Origin: Armillaria gallica
Taxonomy: Eukaryota; Basidiomycota; Agaricomycetes; Agaricales; Physalacriaceae
DNA: 64,000 nucleotides
Assembly (NCBI GenBank): GCA_037576215.1
Contig: JBANDB010000001.1
Span: forward strand, 1,612,001-1,676,000
Direction: 5' to 3'
Shown here: in pieces, positions 33,021 through 43,713 of the stretch
How positions within the stretch are numbered: position 1 is the first letter of the stretch
How the letters are laid out: each line of letters begins with the position of its first letter
Notes under the pieces: generated by a model
Databases searched by the model: none
Told to the model about the DNA's origin: nothing
What the model saw: the letters and a program-made list of their open reading frames with translations, nothing else
Translations under genes and position numbers: made by a program

Positions 33021-33840
33021 CAAGCAATGTCCAATATCTAGACTGTCAATCCCGAGGAGATATCGAGGAAGAATGCCAAAAAAGCGAGGGAAATCTATGC
33101 TGGGTACATCTTGCCACTCTAGTTTCCAGATGCCTTTGGTACGTTCATTGCACTGCAAAGGTGTGTTCTCCGGCTAACAGTTTGTGGTAGCAAGAACGAA
33201 AGGATTATGGATCGTAATACTTTTTATTCCGGCTTCAGTCAACTGTTGTCTATACCTTTTTTTAAATCTCAACGTGTCTCTGTTTTGTTATGTTCTGCGA
33301 GCCAGTAGCCGTTTGGCGGCTCTGCTACTGACAGAAATACACCATTTGCTTAACCACTTCCTAACTGGATCACCGTATGGCCGTAGACTGACCATACGTC
33401 GAATAGCGTGCTTTTCGCTTTCTGTTAACCCCCCTCTTGGAATGAAGTCAAAGTGAGAAGATGATCCCGTCATGCGGCGCGATCTGGGACCTTGGTGTAT
33501 ACTTCAGGATCCTTTTGAGACCTCCCTCTGAATGGTAGAACTGCCCGCGGAGGCACGAAATTTTTTAATCGACCTCATGTACTGCGAACCAGTCCATTTG
33601 TAACTCGATGGTCGTCGATAGTATGAGAGGGACTGACACCCGTTGGGCCGGCAAGGAGACGCAATAACAAAGCATCTATACCTGTCGAAATCTGACACAA
33701 TCCTTCTTTATACACGCAAAAACAACGTTCGGAAAGAAACATTAAGAGATATGACGTGGGCGACGAAAAGGTAGCGTGGACTATGAAAACTATTGCTTTG
33801 TCCAGAACTCTTCCCGACATATTGTGCCAGACCAGCCTCC

Positions 33841-34637
33841 TCAGATACTATGGGGCGGTTTCTTCGCTGAAATTAGAGAGAAGTAGGAATAAAGGAGCAT
33901 CAAGAAGACTCGCGGCGTACACGAAGGCGAAAGGAGGGCGTCACGGTGTTCAAAACAGAGAGCCTTCGCCCTGAAAGTGTCGAGTGACACCGACTTCTCA
34001 GCTGGCGAGCAGAACATGAGAACAAAAGGAGGCATGGTAATATAGGTGACCTTGCAATGGCACAAATCGCTCCGGAATTTGAGCCATCATGAACTACAAT
34101 GGAAAGTCATGTAGGAAATGACAGTAGTCACTTACTACAAAAGTATAATACCATAATGCATATACGCCCAGACGAATATCTCCAGTTCAGTATCATCGTC
34201 GCGCAACTTGGCATCGCCTCTGGCCAAGACCGAAAAGAATAGTTCATCCCACTCGAGATCGGTACGCGTTTCTGGAAGCAGTGTACGGTCACCTTGGTAG
34301 AGCCGATTGACACGACTCTGGCTCTCGCACAAGAAACGAGCCACTGGTTGTAATTTCGTCCTCCCGAGGTCAGCAAGGCTGGGCCACTGAGAGCGGCTAT
34401 TTCAGGAACCTCGGTTTGGAGGCTAGGAACAAGTTCGTTAAGAAAGGTCGCGATCCTGGCAAATAATTCAAGAGAGCGGATGGTATACTCCTCTGTAGCA
34501 TCAGAGGGGAGCGTCCCATAGCCAGGGAAAAATGGACCATACTTGAAGTCGGGGTTCCATGGAAACGATAGATAATTCGCGTTCTTGTAGATGGCAGAGA
34601 CCGGTCCTGGTTTCAAGTATATCTTAACCTCGGACAT
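33841..34637 (-). pseudogene. Orphan-family gene, right-arm copy, frameshifted
   Basis: Starts MSEVKIYLKPGPVSAIYKN and follows the intact gene at 24611 as far as LQTEVPEIA. A one-base loss near 34390 then shifts the frame. The family frame continues as ARFLCESQSRVNRLYQGD and WDELFFSVLARGD. The later exon reads KSVSLDTFRAKAL and is also out of register near its end. The inverted match to the left arm extends downstream to about 33560. It is transcribed towards the centre, opposite to the left copies, as the mirror order predicts. Confidence 0.7.
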
Positions 34638-35080
34638 AAGAAAGTATGTGAATTGAAGCTTGAATGGTGAGTTGAAAGCAGGACGCTGTGGCCTAGAACA
34701 GCTCTCACATTACAATGCGGGGCTGTTTGGAACGGAGGGAAAGAGAATCGAAACACGCGAACGGAATCTAGTTTCGAATAGATCATGCGAAGGTTAATGC
34801 TCATGTAGGATTGAACACTGTCAAGGAAATTTCGTATTGGGTGAAGAAACCCAGCATCGGATGAGACATGATGGGGTCGGTCGAGGACGTTACGAGCGCA
34901 GAGGTGGTGAGACAGGATCATTGTTGGATGGGAGTCAGTCTCAGACTCATATCACAGCTAATGCCCGCCGCACGAATGGTACACATAAATCCTAAAGCCT
35001 ATCAACAGTCCGGTCCCTCCTCTTGCTCACAACTGTTCAGCCATTCCTCTGGTCAAAATATCAGAAAGTACACCAACCCT

Positions 35081-35447
35081 TTACATCGAGGACGTACGGA
35101 TTACTTCTTCATTATCCGCCCACCAGCTCCTATATTTCTCGAGGACATCCTTCATCGCAGCATTCGCCTTGGCTCCGTATGCATTCTGTCGGGCTTGGCG
35201 CGTTGCTTCGTCCACCTAGGCAACGTTGAGAGGAGGGGCGTGAGTGAAGTATGAGCTCCTACGGAACAATCAAAGAGATCCTCTGGCGCAGGGGGCTCAT
35301 TCTCATAGAGGCGGTCCTGGGACGACGACAACATCAGAATTTGGCGTATCGAGCACTAGTTATACATGCCCCCCATTTTTCGAGCTCAATAACAAGTGGA
35401 TGCTTCTCGACCGCTGGTGTACCTGAGTTGGCAATGGTATCCGACAT
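35081..35447 (-). CDS. Small acidic protein of unknown function (88 aa)
   Basis: Three exons in phase: 35370-35447, 35263-35316, 35081-35215. The sequence begins MSDTIANSGTPAVEKHPLVI, continues DRLYENEPPAPEDLFDCS and then VDEATRQARQNAYGAKANA, and ends NEEVIRTSSM. The third exon looks like one amphipathic helix. The first intron would start GC (GGG then GCATGT), where the homologue at 19.5 kb has a standard GTAAGT; this may be a tolerated GC-AG intron or a splice-site lesion. No family was recognised. Conservation of exon plan between the two copies supports a real gene. Confidence 0.55.
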
Positions 35448-35743
35448 GAAGGAGAAGCTAGGGTGAGAGGTAGATTGAAAGTTGAATTTAGGTGGACAAT
35501 ATAAAGACCATGTTGTGACTCTAGTGTCTCACTGAGATCGTCGCAAGATTGGAGTGAGACCCTTTACATAACGTAATCTTTTCGCGGTTTCGCATGGCAT
35601 GGCCCGGTACACAAAACTCCGACCTTTGTGTCCGGCCACTACGCCATTTAGACTTCTACCCCGACAGCAACAGTCAAATATTGAAGAGAAGTACGTTCTT
35701 CCACCTTCATATAGAACGCTAAAGTGCAAGAATTAGAAGCACC

Positions 35744-37339
35744 ATGAATGCAACAAATGCATTGTTCCACCTGGATGCAGCAGCGCAGTCCGTACCAGAG
35801 CCCACATTCCCACCTGACGCTCTAAACGATCACATCCCCGCTATTCTTCGTGCAACACGACCTTTTCTCGATACAGATCGTGACTGGATAATCCACCATA
35901 TCGAGGACCTCCGGCAACAGGTCTCGGGATACGATACCTTGCTACACCGCATCGATGTAATCAGATCGGAGGTGCAAAGCCGTCGCGATGAAGTCTACAA
36001 GGCCATGGTGGTGTATTCATCAACGCTAGCACCCGTCCGACGTCTTCCTGTCGACGTTCTTCGAACTGTGTTTCGCGAGATACAGATCGCAGAGTGGCGG
36101 ACCATACCACTGCCGCCACCTCCATTAGATTATTCCCAGGGTCCGTGGACGCTCAGTCATGTATGCGGTGCTTGGAGGGATGTAGTTTTATCCTGTCCCC
36201 AACTCTGGTCGCATATAGTACTTCACTTTCGGTCCCCCCCTAGTGTACGTAACCCACTAGCTGAGGCTTATTCCCCCCCTCGTCACATACTAGTCGCACT
36301 CAAAGCCATGATTCTTCGTTCGGAGCATTGTCCTCTCGACATTGTGTTCGAACTGGGATATGACCCCGATCAGGATATAGCCGAGAAAGTCTTTGCCATG
36401 ATCCTCGAGGTGTCATGTCGATGGAGGACCGTGGTGCTACGGATTTCCTCGGGTTTTTTGGAGAGGTTGAAGGTGGTTCGCGGAAAGATTCCTTGTCTGG
36501 AATCTTTGAATTTGTATGCTTGGGATGCATCACTGCAAATCGCCGGAACGGAGCTGCCAGAAGATATCCGAAGTCTCTTCGCTGATGCCCCTCGCCTTCA
36601 ATATATTGCTTTACCTGGCATTTACGGTCTCGGCGATTTCATTTTCCCCTCCATATCACTAATCTGGCGGCACCTTTCGAAAATGTTTCTAACCTTGGAG
36701 TTTATCAATATTTGGTAGAGTGCCATCTCGAGAGCGGCAACCCGGATATCTCTCTCCCTCTTCACATTTTCCTTCCCAATGTCCGGCGCCTTTTTGTGAC
36801 ATCCCTCCGAATACTGGCGCATTTGTGTCTACCCTCTTTAAAGGACCTTACAATCGCTGGCAGCGAAACTGATGCAACCATCCGGCGGTATGTCCAGGCC
36901 GTGAACGATTCCTTCCGCCGTTCTTGGTGCTCCCTTACCAGATTGGCCTTCTTTTCTGCAAACGGAGGCGATCATATTCTCATCCAAGACTCTCTCTTAT
37001 TCATGGAAACTGTGGTATGCTTAGAGGTGGACCTCTTTTGGGGTGATGAAGACATCTTAGAATGCTCTTGCTTCCGATAAATTCCTGCCAAATTTGCAGC
37101 ATCTACGGTTATTCAGAATACCCTCATCTCAAGATTTCCTTACCGCAATGATCACGTCACGTCGCCGACATCTTCGTTCAGTCAAGGTTTCCTGCGCCGC
37201 TGCTGATGTGGAGAGTGTTAATCAACAACTCGCACCGATACAGCAGCCCGGACAGCATTTTATCGCTGTCATGCGCGGACAAGACGACGGACTCTGGCAG
37301 TTCGGAAATTTCAATCACGATTTTGAAGGTTGCGTTTGA
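35744..37339 (+). pseudogene. F-box-like gene, right-arm copy, two frameshifts
   Basis: Opposite-strand paralogue of the left F-box genes, closest to the copy at 4218-5837. It starts MNATNALFHLDAAAQSVPEP, with RRLPVDVLRTVFREIQ and WTLSHVCGAWRDVVLS. Near 36650 a C run is one base short of the frame of the intact copies, and near 37058 one extra base (TTAGAATGCTC) shifts it back. The C-terminal part continues HLRLF and ends near FGNFNHDFEG. The two compensating-length indels leave about 140 residues out of frame, so a full protein is not expected. The conserved upstream block is present at about 35580-35743. Confidence 0.75.
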
Positions 37340-37399
37340 CCAGTGACTCTGCACTACGTTCTCCTTTTCTCATGGATCTCCGTGCAATTGTGCAATTTT

Positions 37400-37960
37400 C
37401 ATTCCCGTCTAGGGCTTTATGTTGTGTCGCATCGTTATGGATGATATCTGAGATGCCGACGCTCGTCGCTTCCTCAACATACGCGCATTTCACATGACTG
37501 TTAATACCATGAACACCATCATGCCAAAAGAAGGAATTAACGAGGGTCATAGCGGACCGACGGAGTCAGAGGAGGAACATAACAGGTTATTTAAAAGATT
37601 TTGCCATGCGGCCAAACTTTTCTTCAGTAAGAACACCGGGCTAAGCGTAAAGGAGAGGAGACATTTGGGCGCGCTTATCACACTTAGCGATTATTGATGT
37701 ACCCGTACGTAAAATCCATGCTTTTGACGCCATTCCACCAATTTTTGCCCATCCCCCAGTGGAAACATCGTCAGGTAAGGCAGGGACAGGGTACGTATTA
37801 TCTGGCTCGCCTTCGGTTTCATCCTCGGTATGATCCATTTAGCACAACGAACCAGCACCCCACTTCTGGGCCGGTAAAAACACGACACCCCGCATGGATG
37901 AGGCCGGGTTAGCTTCCACCGACGGCGATTCAAGTTGAATAGTACATCCGTTGAGCGCGT
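37400..37960 (-). pseudogene. Degenerate unit related to units A and B, right arm
   Basis: Inverted counterpart of the units between the left F-box genes. It shares RRRWKLTRPHPCGVSC and KASQIIRTLS-like pieces with units A and B, and a downstream noncoding part that mirrors about 6990-7200. Frames are mixed and stops are present. Confidence 0.5.
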
Positions 37961-38379
37961 ACACGGCCCTCACTATAGACTCAAATGATGGTAACGGCGA
38001 GTTTGACGAGGACGATAAATAGTATACTGAAGAGATTTGACGTAGATCCAGTCGCATTGCTTCATGCAAATGTGCTCAACTCCTCTATATATCGTAGTTA
38101 CGATAGTTGGTATAACCCCGCTTCTGCTACGAGTATATGTTCCGCAAGCATATACCTTTGGAGGAAAAGCGGATACTTAGTGGTTCTTGACACTGCTTCT
38201 CCGACGTCAGATTAAGCCCGTTTCCAGGGAATGAGAGACGGAGCCGGCCTGGAGAAACAGATCATCGAATGGTGTGATGGTGATAGTACTGGGCATTAAA
38301 AATGTTCCTGCCACATTTGTGGGACGATGTGCATGTATTGAAATCTAATTTCTCGATAACATCGCAGCCAATCTTTAGC

Positions 38380-39494
38380 CTAATTGGTATGAGCTCCTCC
38401 AAAGAATGCCAACGCTTCCACCTTCTTCTCGTCCTCGAGAACGTCATTGGTGTCTGTAGTCATGGACTGTGCCAGGTGAGTTACGAGTATGGTCAAAGTG
38501 GAATGGAGAAGTCAAAAATACTTACTAGGTCCACAAGAGGATCTTCCTTTCCTATGTGAGTAACTTTGACGCTGAGAGGCGGTGGGTTATTGGCATCCAC
38601 GGGTCCTTGTGTGGGGACTTCAAACAAAGAAAGGACGCAAGTCAGCACGGCATTATCGAGACTCGTGACGAATACAAACATCAAGAGAGATAACCGCTCG
38701 CGTCCAAGCTGTGTTCATCAACCCAGTGTACGACTCATCTCTACCTGATTTTGAGTCGTAACTTAACAGCGCATGGACGAGTTCTCCGATGCATAATCCA
38801 TGACTTGTCAGAGCGATGTGAAATCCGTCTTCTTCTGCGAGATGAGGAAATATACATTCCTTGACTACCCTGTGCGCCCGTTCCGCCAGCTCATCGACGC
38901 TCTCCCCACCTGGAAACCTGCTCGAACGGTCGAAAAACGCGGGGAAGATGTTGTTTTTGTAACATTCTTCAAGGGACATGTCATCTGGATATGTATAACA
39001 CCAAGGGTATCCTTCGGCGATACCAAAGTGCTGCTCGCGGAGGTTGGGGTTGAGGATGAGAGGTGGCGTGTTCGGCTGGTTATCCTGAACGGCTTTTCCT
39101 GTATGGTGAGCCCGAAGTAAAGGAGAGGAATAGATCGCGTCGATCTTTGTTGAGGCGAGGTGTTCGCCCAGCGCTCTTGCTTGCTACGTATAATGAAGAC
39201 TCTGAGGGACAGATATTTATTGGTCATCTCAGGACGAACCTTGCGACCTAGGTATATTGATTTATTTCAGCGGCTTCGTAGTGAAAGCGAACAAACGCGC
39301 CTAAATCAGAGAGTGGGGCGTCTTTCCACCCACCCCAGACTGCTTTCTATCGAGATCGATTGGATTGGCAAAGTGGGAAAGAAAGAAGGATCTTACGGGA
39401 TTATCTGTTGACTCTCCATGTCTAATCTGTGTTTAATGAGTCAATACGACTCAATGGCAAGCTAAACCTGACCCACAAAGGTGACGATGATCAT
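38380..39494 (-). CDS. Phosphoglycerate-mutase-like protein, copy 2 (C-terminus possibly disrupted)
   Basis: Mirror paralogue of the gene at 2339-3449 with the same six-exon plan. Exon 1 is 39477-39494 and exon 2 is 39397-39426, carrying IRHGESTDNP. Exon 3 ends near 39346 and the large exon begins at 39183 (QARALGEHL). SHGLCIGEL with the second catalytic histidine is intact. The fifth exon is one base shorter at its 5' edge than in copy 1, which would shift the tail unless splicing differs. The last exon still reads ALAFFGGAHTN with its stop at 38380. The catalytic core should be complete. Substrate unknown. Confidence 0.7.
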
Positions 39495-39539
39495 CGTAGA
39501 TAGCTAAGTCACGGTTACCGGACCGGAACCATGTAATAC

Positions 39540-40290
39540 GATAGTAACCACCAAGTAGGTATTGATGGTATGTTGAATATTGCCCAACCACGTACGTCCT
39601 GTTCTTGCTCGCACTGGCTCAGCATCCATGTTCATAGAGCACACAAGACCAGAGACCATAATCTGCCTCATGCTTTTTCGAATTCGCATTGAAGAGAGAC
39701 ACTGCGTGGATAGACAACTTGAACAAAGACCTGACGAGCGAAGTGGACTGGGCATACACGACTAGTATTCAGATGCCGGAAACTAAGGGCTCTGGAATAG
39801 AGTGTGCAACAGCATCCAACAATGACAGTGCATCTGCCGCGCAGGCGCACGAACCTATGATTGTTTTTGCTAAATCAAGTGTGCGGTAATGTAGAATGAA
39901 CGCGTACTTGTTGCCAATTGGGTCATCTGCTGCTATATCATTCACCAACGTTTATCGTTTCAGTTCAGTATTGGCAAGGAAGGAAGTGAAGCAGTTTTTT
40001 AGTCGGTGCTCTTGAACTCTCTTGAACTGAAAAGTAACAAAGCAACAACGACTGTTGAGCCCTTCACTTCACGACGCGGTCCGGTGACTCCGCATGTGTT
40101 GACTATGGCTGACTGTCATAATCCCCCAGTAAGAGTGTTCTGAAAAGAGCGGGCACTATGAGTTCCAAAAAGTTATGCATAGCCTACTATAAAACTAGTC
40201 AATGACACTCGACGGTGTAGTACAGGTACGAGAATTATGAACATGTATAAAATACATCCCAATCCAATGGGCTCAAGCGATTCTTACAGA
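39540..40290. other. Right boundary of the repeated block
   Basis: Homology to the left arm ends near 39535. The rest, to the next gene, holds only short unrecognised frames. Confidence 0.5.
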
Positions 40291-40294
40291 TTGT

Positions 40295-42557
40295 CTACTC
40301 ATCTCGCCATCCCGCATCAACTGCCTCTTGCAGCAAAATGATACCGTAAAAGTTTTCATCTACATCACGTCCTTCCTTTGCCGCCGCATCTGTGAATTCT
40401 TCAATGAATCGCGACGCGTTGGTCACGGTTTGTTCCACATCTTCCCAAGTTGCTTGCGCAGCGGGGTACCTCGGAAAAGGTAAGCAAAGACAGGTACAAC
40501 GACCAAAAAAAAGCAAACGTACGAGAACCACTTCGTCAACCACATATTCTTGCGTCCTTCTCCACCTGTAAGGGTTTGTTTCCCAATGATGCGTTCAACG
40601 ATGAACACCTCATCGATTTGGTGGCAATCTGGTCGGCCACAGCGTTGCGGTTCGTTATCCGGGTTGGTGGTGACGACATTGCCGGCACGAGGATCTGGGT
40701 AACAAGGTTAAAGACGATCAACGGTCCCGAGTGTTTAGACTTACGTTCTCTAGGGTGAAGATGAGCATATGTTTACGACGAGAGAAAGATTGAAGACTTA
40801 CGCAGGTGCTGCACAAGGAAGACAAACGTACCGCACACCGTCTTCCAAACGTGGGTCGTCCGAGGTCATACCAAGGCAGCCTATGTGATACCAGGATCGA
40901 CATTGGTCGCATTGTACAAACTGATAATATCATGAGCATGCTATCAAAATACATTCAAACTTAACTCACATCCGTTTGAGGAATGATCTGCTCCGGCCAC
41001 TGCAGGACCTTGGTTTTTTTCGGGACGCTGGTTGACTTTTTCTTGGCACGTTTAGCAGGCGGAGCAGCAGTCGAGGATACGGAAACTGAAGAGGTTTCTG
41101 TCTGTAGTCGTCGCTTTCGAGGTTTGCGCGCGCTTTTCGTCGCGCTCTTCGTCTTTTCTAAAGCTTCTTCTTTGACCTCGTCCTGAAACGCGCGCACACG
41201 CGCAGGACTTGCAAACGGTGAGGGCGAGTTCAAGGGAGTGAGAGGGGACGGTGTGGAATCAGCAGTAAAAGTTTGGGTGGGTATATCAATCATATGCGAG
41301 ACCTGCAGTTCATCTCGCACAGATGTAGATGGCGATTTCACATCGACTTCGTCCGTAGATACGTCGGTAGTGGGCTCGGCTGTGCCTTCTACTCCGACAT
41401 TGCTGCCCCAGTCGGGAGACTCTGGGTACGATTCTGGAATAGCGGCCACTTCGACGTTGACTTCAGCTGAGACGGGTCGAGGTGGTGCCATGGGAAGATC
41501 GTGTTGAACATGGATATCCGACTCGATAAAGGGGTCTCCACCCAGACTGACACGCCGCAAAGAAGAGATGGTCCCATCCGGGGGTGTCTCTGGGACGACG
41601 GAGTATGGCCTACGACCTTCTGGGGAGAGATTGGCTTTGAATATAGCTTTGCTGGTACTGGGGCTTGGAGCCTCTGCATCAGAGTTGAGTGGATAAGGGT
41701 GAGACCCAGGATGTATATTCCGTACCTTTTGATGGCCATCTTGCCGGGCTAAGACCAACAGACGGCATCCGAATTGAAGACGGCTGCGATCGTCGTTGCT
41801 GCATCGTTGCCTGTGCGTTTGGTGGCGTAGCACAAAGCGTTTCGTCGCCAGCACTCTCTTCCTGGTCTTGAGAGTGGGCTTTGGATGGATCAATGCCCAG
41901 TTCCAGTACGAGCGTCTTGGCCATCTCCGAGACTGATGGATGGTCATCTAAAGGCACCGACGAACACAACGAAAAACGCACCTCCAGCTTCCTGTCATTA
42001 ACTCTTTCATAGAGCTCTGTCACAGTCATATCCACCTGATTCACTAGTGGCTGGAGCATATCCACCGTGTCGTTCAGCTGCTTCACTTGAGATAGAACGT
42101 TCGTGGTGACCGTCCGTTGCTGGTTATGAGCCGTCTGCAAAGCCTTCGCCAAATTCAAATTGGCTACCTCGAACTGCTTTTCAATATTTGCGACTGTATT
42201 TCGAACAGACGACTCTAGCTTGTCCACCCTGCCGACGATTTGTCTGTTCTGCTCCTCCAAAATAGGAACGACTGCCGCCATGACTCTCGTCGTGACATTG
42301 TGGGCGATTTGGTCATACGGTTGGACTACCTGAGGGAGCGGCTGGAAATGGGTCTCGAGGGTTGTTTGGGTCCGTCGTTGCTGCTGAGGGGCCTGTTGGG
42401 GCTGCGGCATCCGAGTCACTGGTACAGCGGTAAAGACCTGGGGCTGAGTGGTAGGAGTACGCTGTCCTGGCCGTTGCTGCTGAAATTGGGTTGGTATATT
42501 GGAATAGTGAATAAACTGGTGTGGCGGGTTGCCAGGACCAGGATGGTGGTATGCCAT
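40295..42557 (-). CDS. PHD-like zinc finger and chromodomain protein (668 aa)
   Basis: Probable chromatin reader. Six exons in phase: 41726-42557, 40970-41673, 40802-40920, 40745-40749, 40523-40694, 40295-40469. Residues 1-190 are Pro/Gln-rich, then coiled-coil-like (LESSVRNTVANIEKQFEVA). The middle is Ser/Pro-rich and disordered-looking, with basic patches (KSARKPRKRR, PPAKRAKKK) that could be nuclear localisation signals. A PHD-type half finger follows: CDQCRSWYHIGC then YVCLPC. Its first Cys pair is not evident. The C-terminus is a chromodomain: VFIVERIIGKQTLTG, NMWLTKWFSYPAAQATWEDV and ASRFIEEF. The fourth exon is only 5 nt and is required to keep frame. A nuclear role is inferred. Confidence 0.8.
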
Positions 42558-42738
42558 GGTGGTGGTTGGAGTTTAAGAAAGATGTATACTGACGCGACGC
42601 GACGCGTCCGCAACAAGGACAAACATTTTTCGCCACTCAGTTTTAAAATTTCTAATAGTTTCTACTAGAGATAGATAATAATTCTCAATAAAAATTACAT
42701 ACGATAGCTTCGCGCTTTGAAGGTAGCTACCTTAGCCA

Positions 42739-43550
42739 TCATTGCCCTCGAAGACGAGCCCTGGGAGCCCATGGCTCTGGCTCGTACTTATCCTGAGACG
42801 GCATCGCAGGTAAAGATTTTGGGCCGGAGTCCTCTCGAGCTGCAGGTGGTGGTGAAGACACAGGGCTGGCAGTCTCACCATGCTCCTGAGGCTGCCCTGA
42901 CCGAGTATCCGAGGCTTGAGCGGCCTGAGACGGAATCACACCAGGTTCCAGACCAGAAGACACTCTCAGATGATCCTCCCTGTCTCGAGCCTCAATTAGC
43001 GCAGCATTGCGAAGCACCCTTTCCTGTCGAGCAAGGTCAATCTGCAGTTCCTGGATGAAAAAAAAAACATGAGTATTGGAACAGCTGCATAGTCGGAACG
43101 TAAAGTACCTGAAGTGTCGGAGGATCTGGTCTGGTATGCGATAACCAGGCCGACCATTGCACTGTTCGATTTCTGTGAATACGATTATTGTTACGACCAT
43201 AAAACTTACCCGGTAAGCGCTTTGGACCGCCAATATAGAGCCACATATCGCCAGGGTTACGATATTTGACCGTCCTTTTTGTTCGTCGCACCTCTGAGCA
43301 TTCGCATAAGTTTACTGTGAGGAGAATCAATGCTTATGCATGCCTGGCAATGGATTATGGCGCTCAAAGAACATGTTTCCTATGTAAAACATTGAGTCCA
43401 GTACGACGCGGTGAATATTTTTGGGATTCACTCACCTTCGAGATCTCTCCCAACAAATCCCGTCTACAATAAATCAGTAAATTACGCGAGAAAGTGAATG
43501 ACACTCACTGGATGGCGAATAAGTCTCCATATCCGAGAAACGAAGGACAT
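42739..43550 (-). CDS. NDUFA12/NDUFAF2-family complex I protein (191 aa)
   Basis: Mitochondrial protein related to complex I subunit NDUFA12 and assembly factor NDUFAF2. Six exons in phase: 43509-43550, 43436-43463, 43344-43379, 43210-43314, 43109-43161, 42739-43050. It starts MSFVSRIWRLIRHPTGFVGR, with the family motif GRDLEGNMFFE. RTKRTVKYRNPGDMWLYIGG, VQWSAWLSHTRPDPPTL and ELQIDLARQERVLRNAALIE follow. The Pro/Ser-rich tail of about 90 residues exceeds the family core. Intron 3 has a GC donor (CCAG then GCATGC). The acceptor for exon 5 was chosen to restore RLPVQWSAWL. Which of the two related proteins it is cannot be decided here. Confidence 0.85.
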
Positions 43551-43713
43551 TATCCTCCTCCTAGTTCAATCCGACACCGTGATATTTTCGAAGTGAAAGA
43601 TGACGAAGCAGTTGTTATTTATTTATTTAATTTACACGCCATAAATTCCCACGATACCCAATGCGGACTCGCGTTGGACGCGTCACCTAACGCCCTCTTC
43701 ACCTTCCATCACC

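Larger units (their letters stand above)
31600..33090 (+). repeat. Right arm of the 1.5-kb inverted duplication
   Basis: Inverted counterpart of 27620-29100, including the DUF5648-like gene and the 41-codon frame at 32895-33020. Homology stops near 33090; beyond it the right side carries unrelated sequence where the left has the kinase. Confidence 0.8.

Noticed and set aside
41238..41507. + strand frame over the PHD/chromodomain gene
   Set aside because: Antisense to a long Ser/Pro-rich exon whose splice phases all agree; no features of its own.
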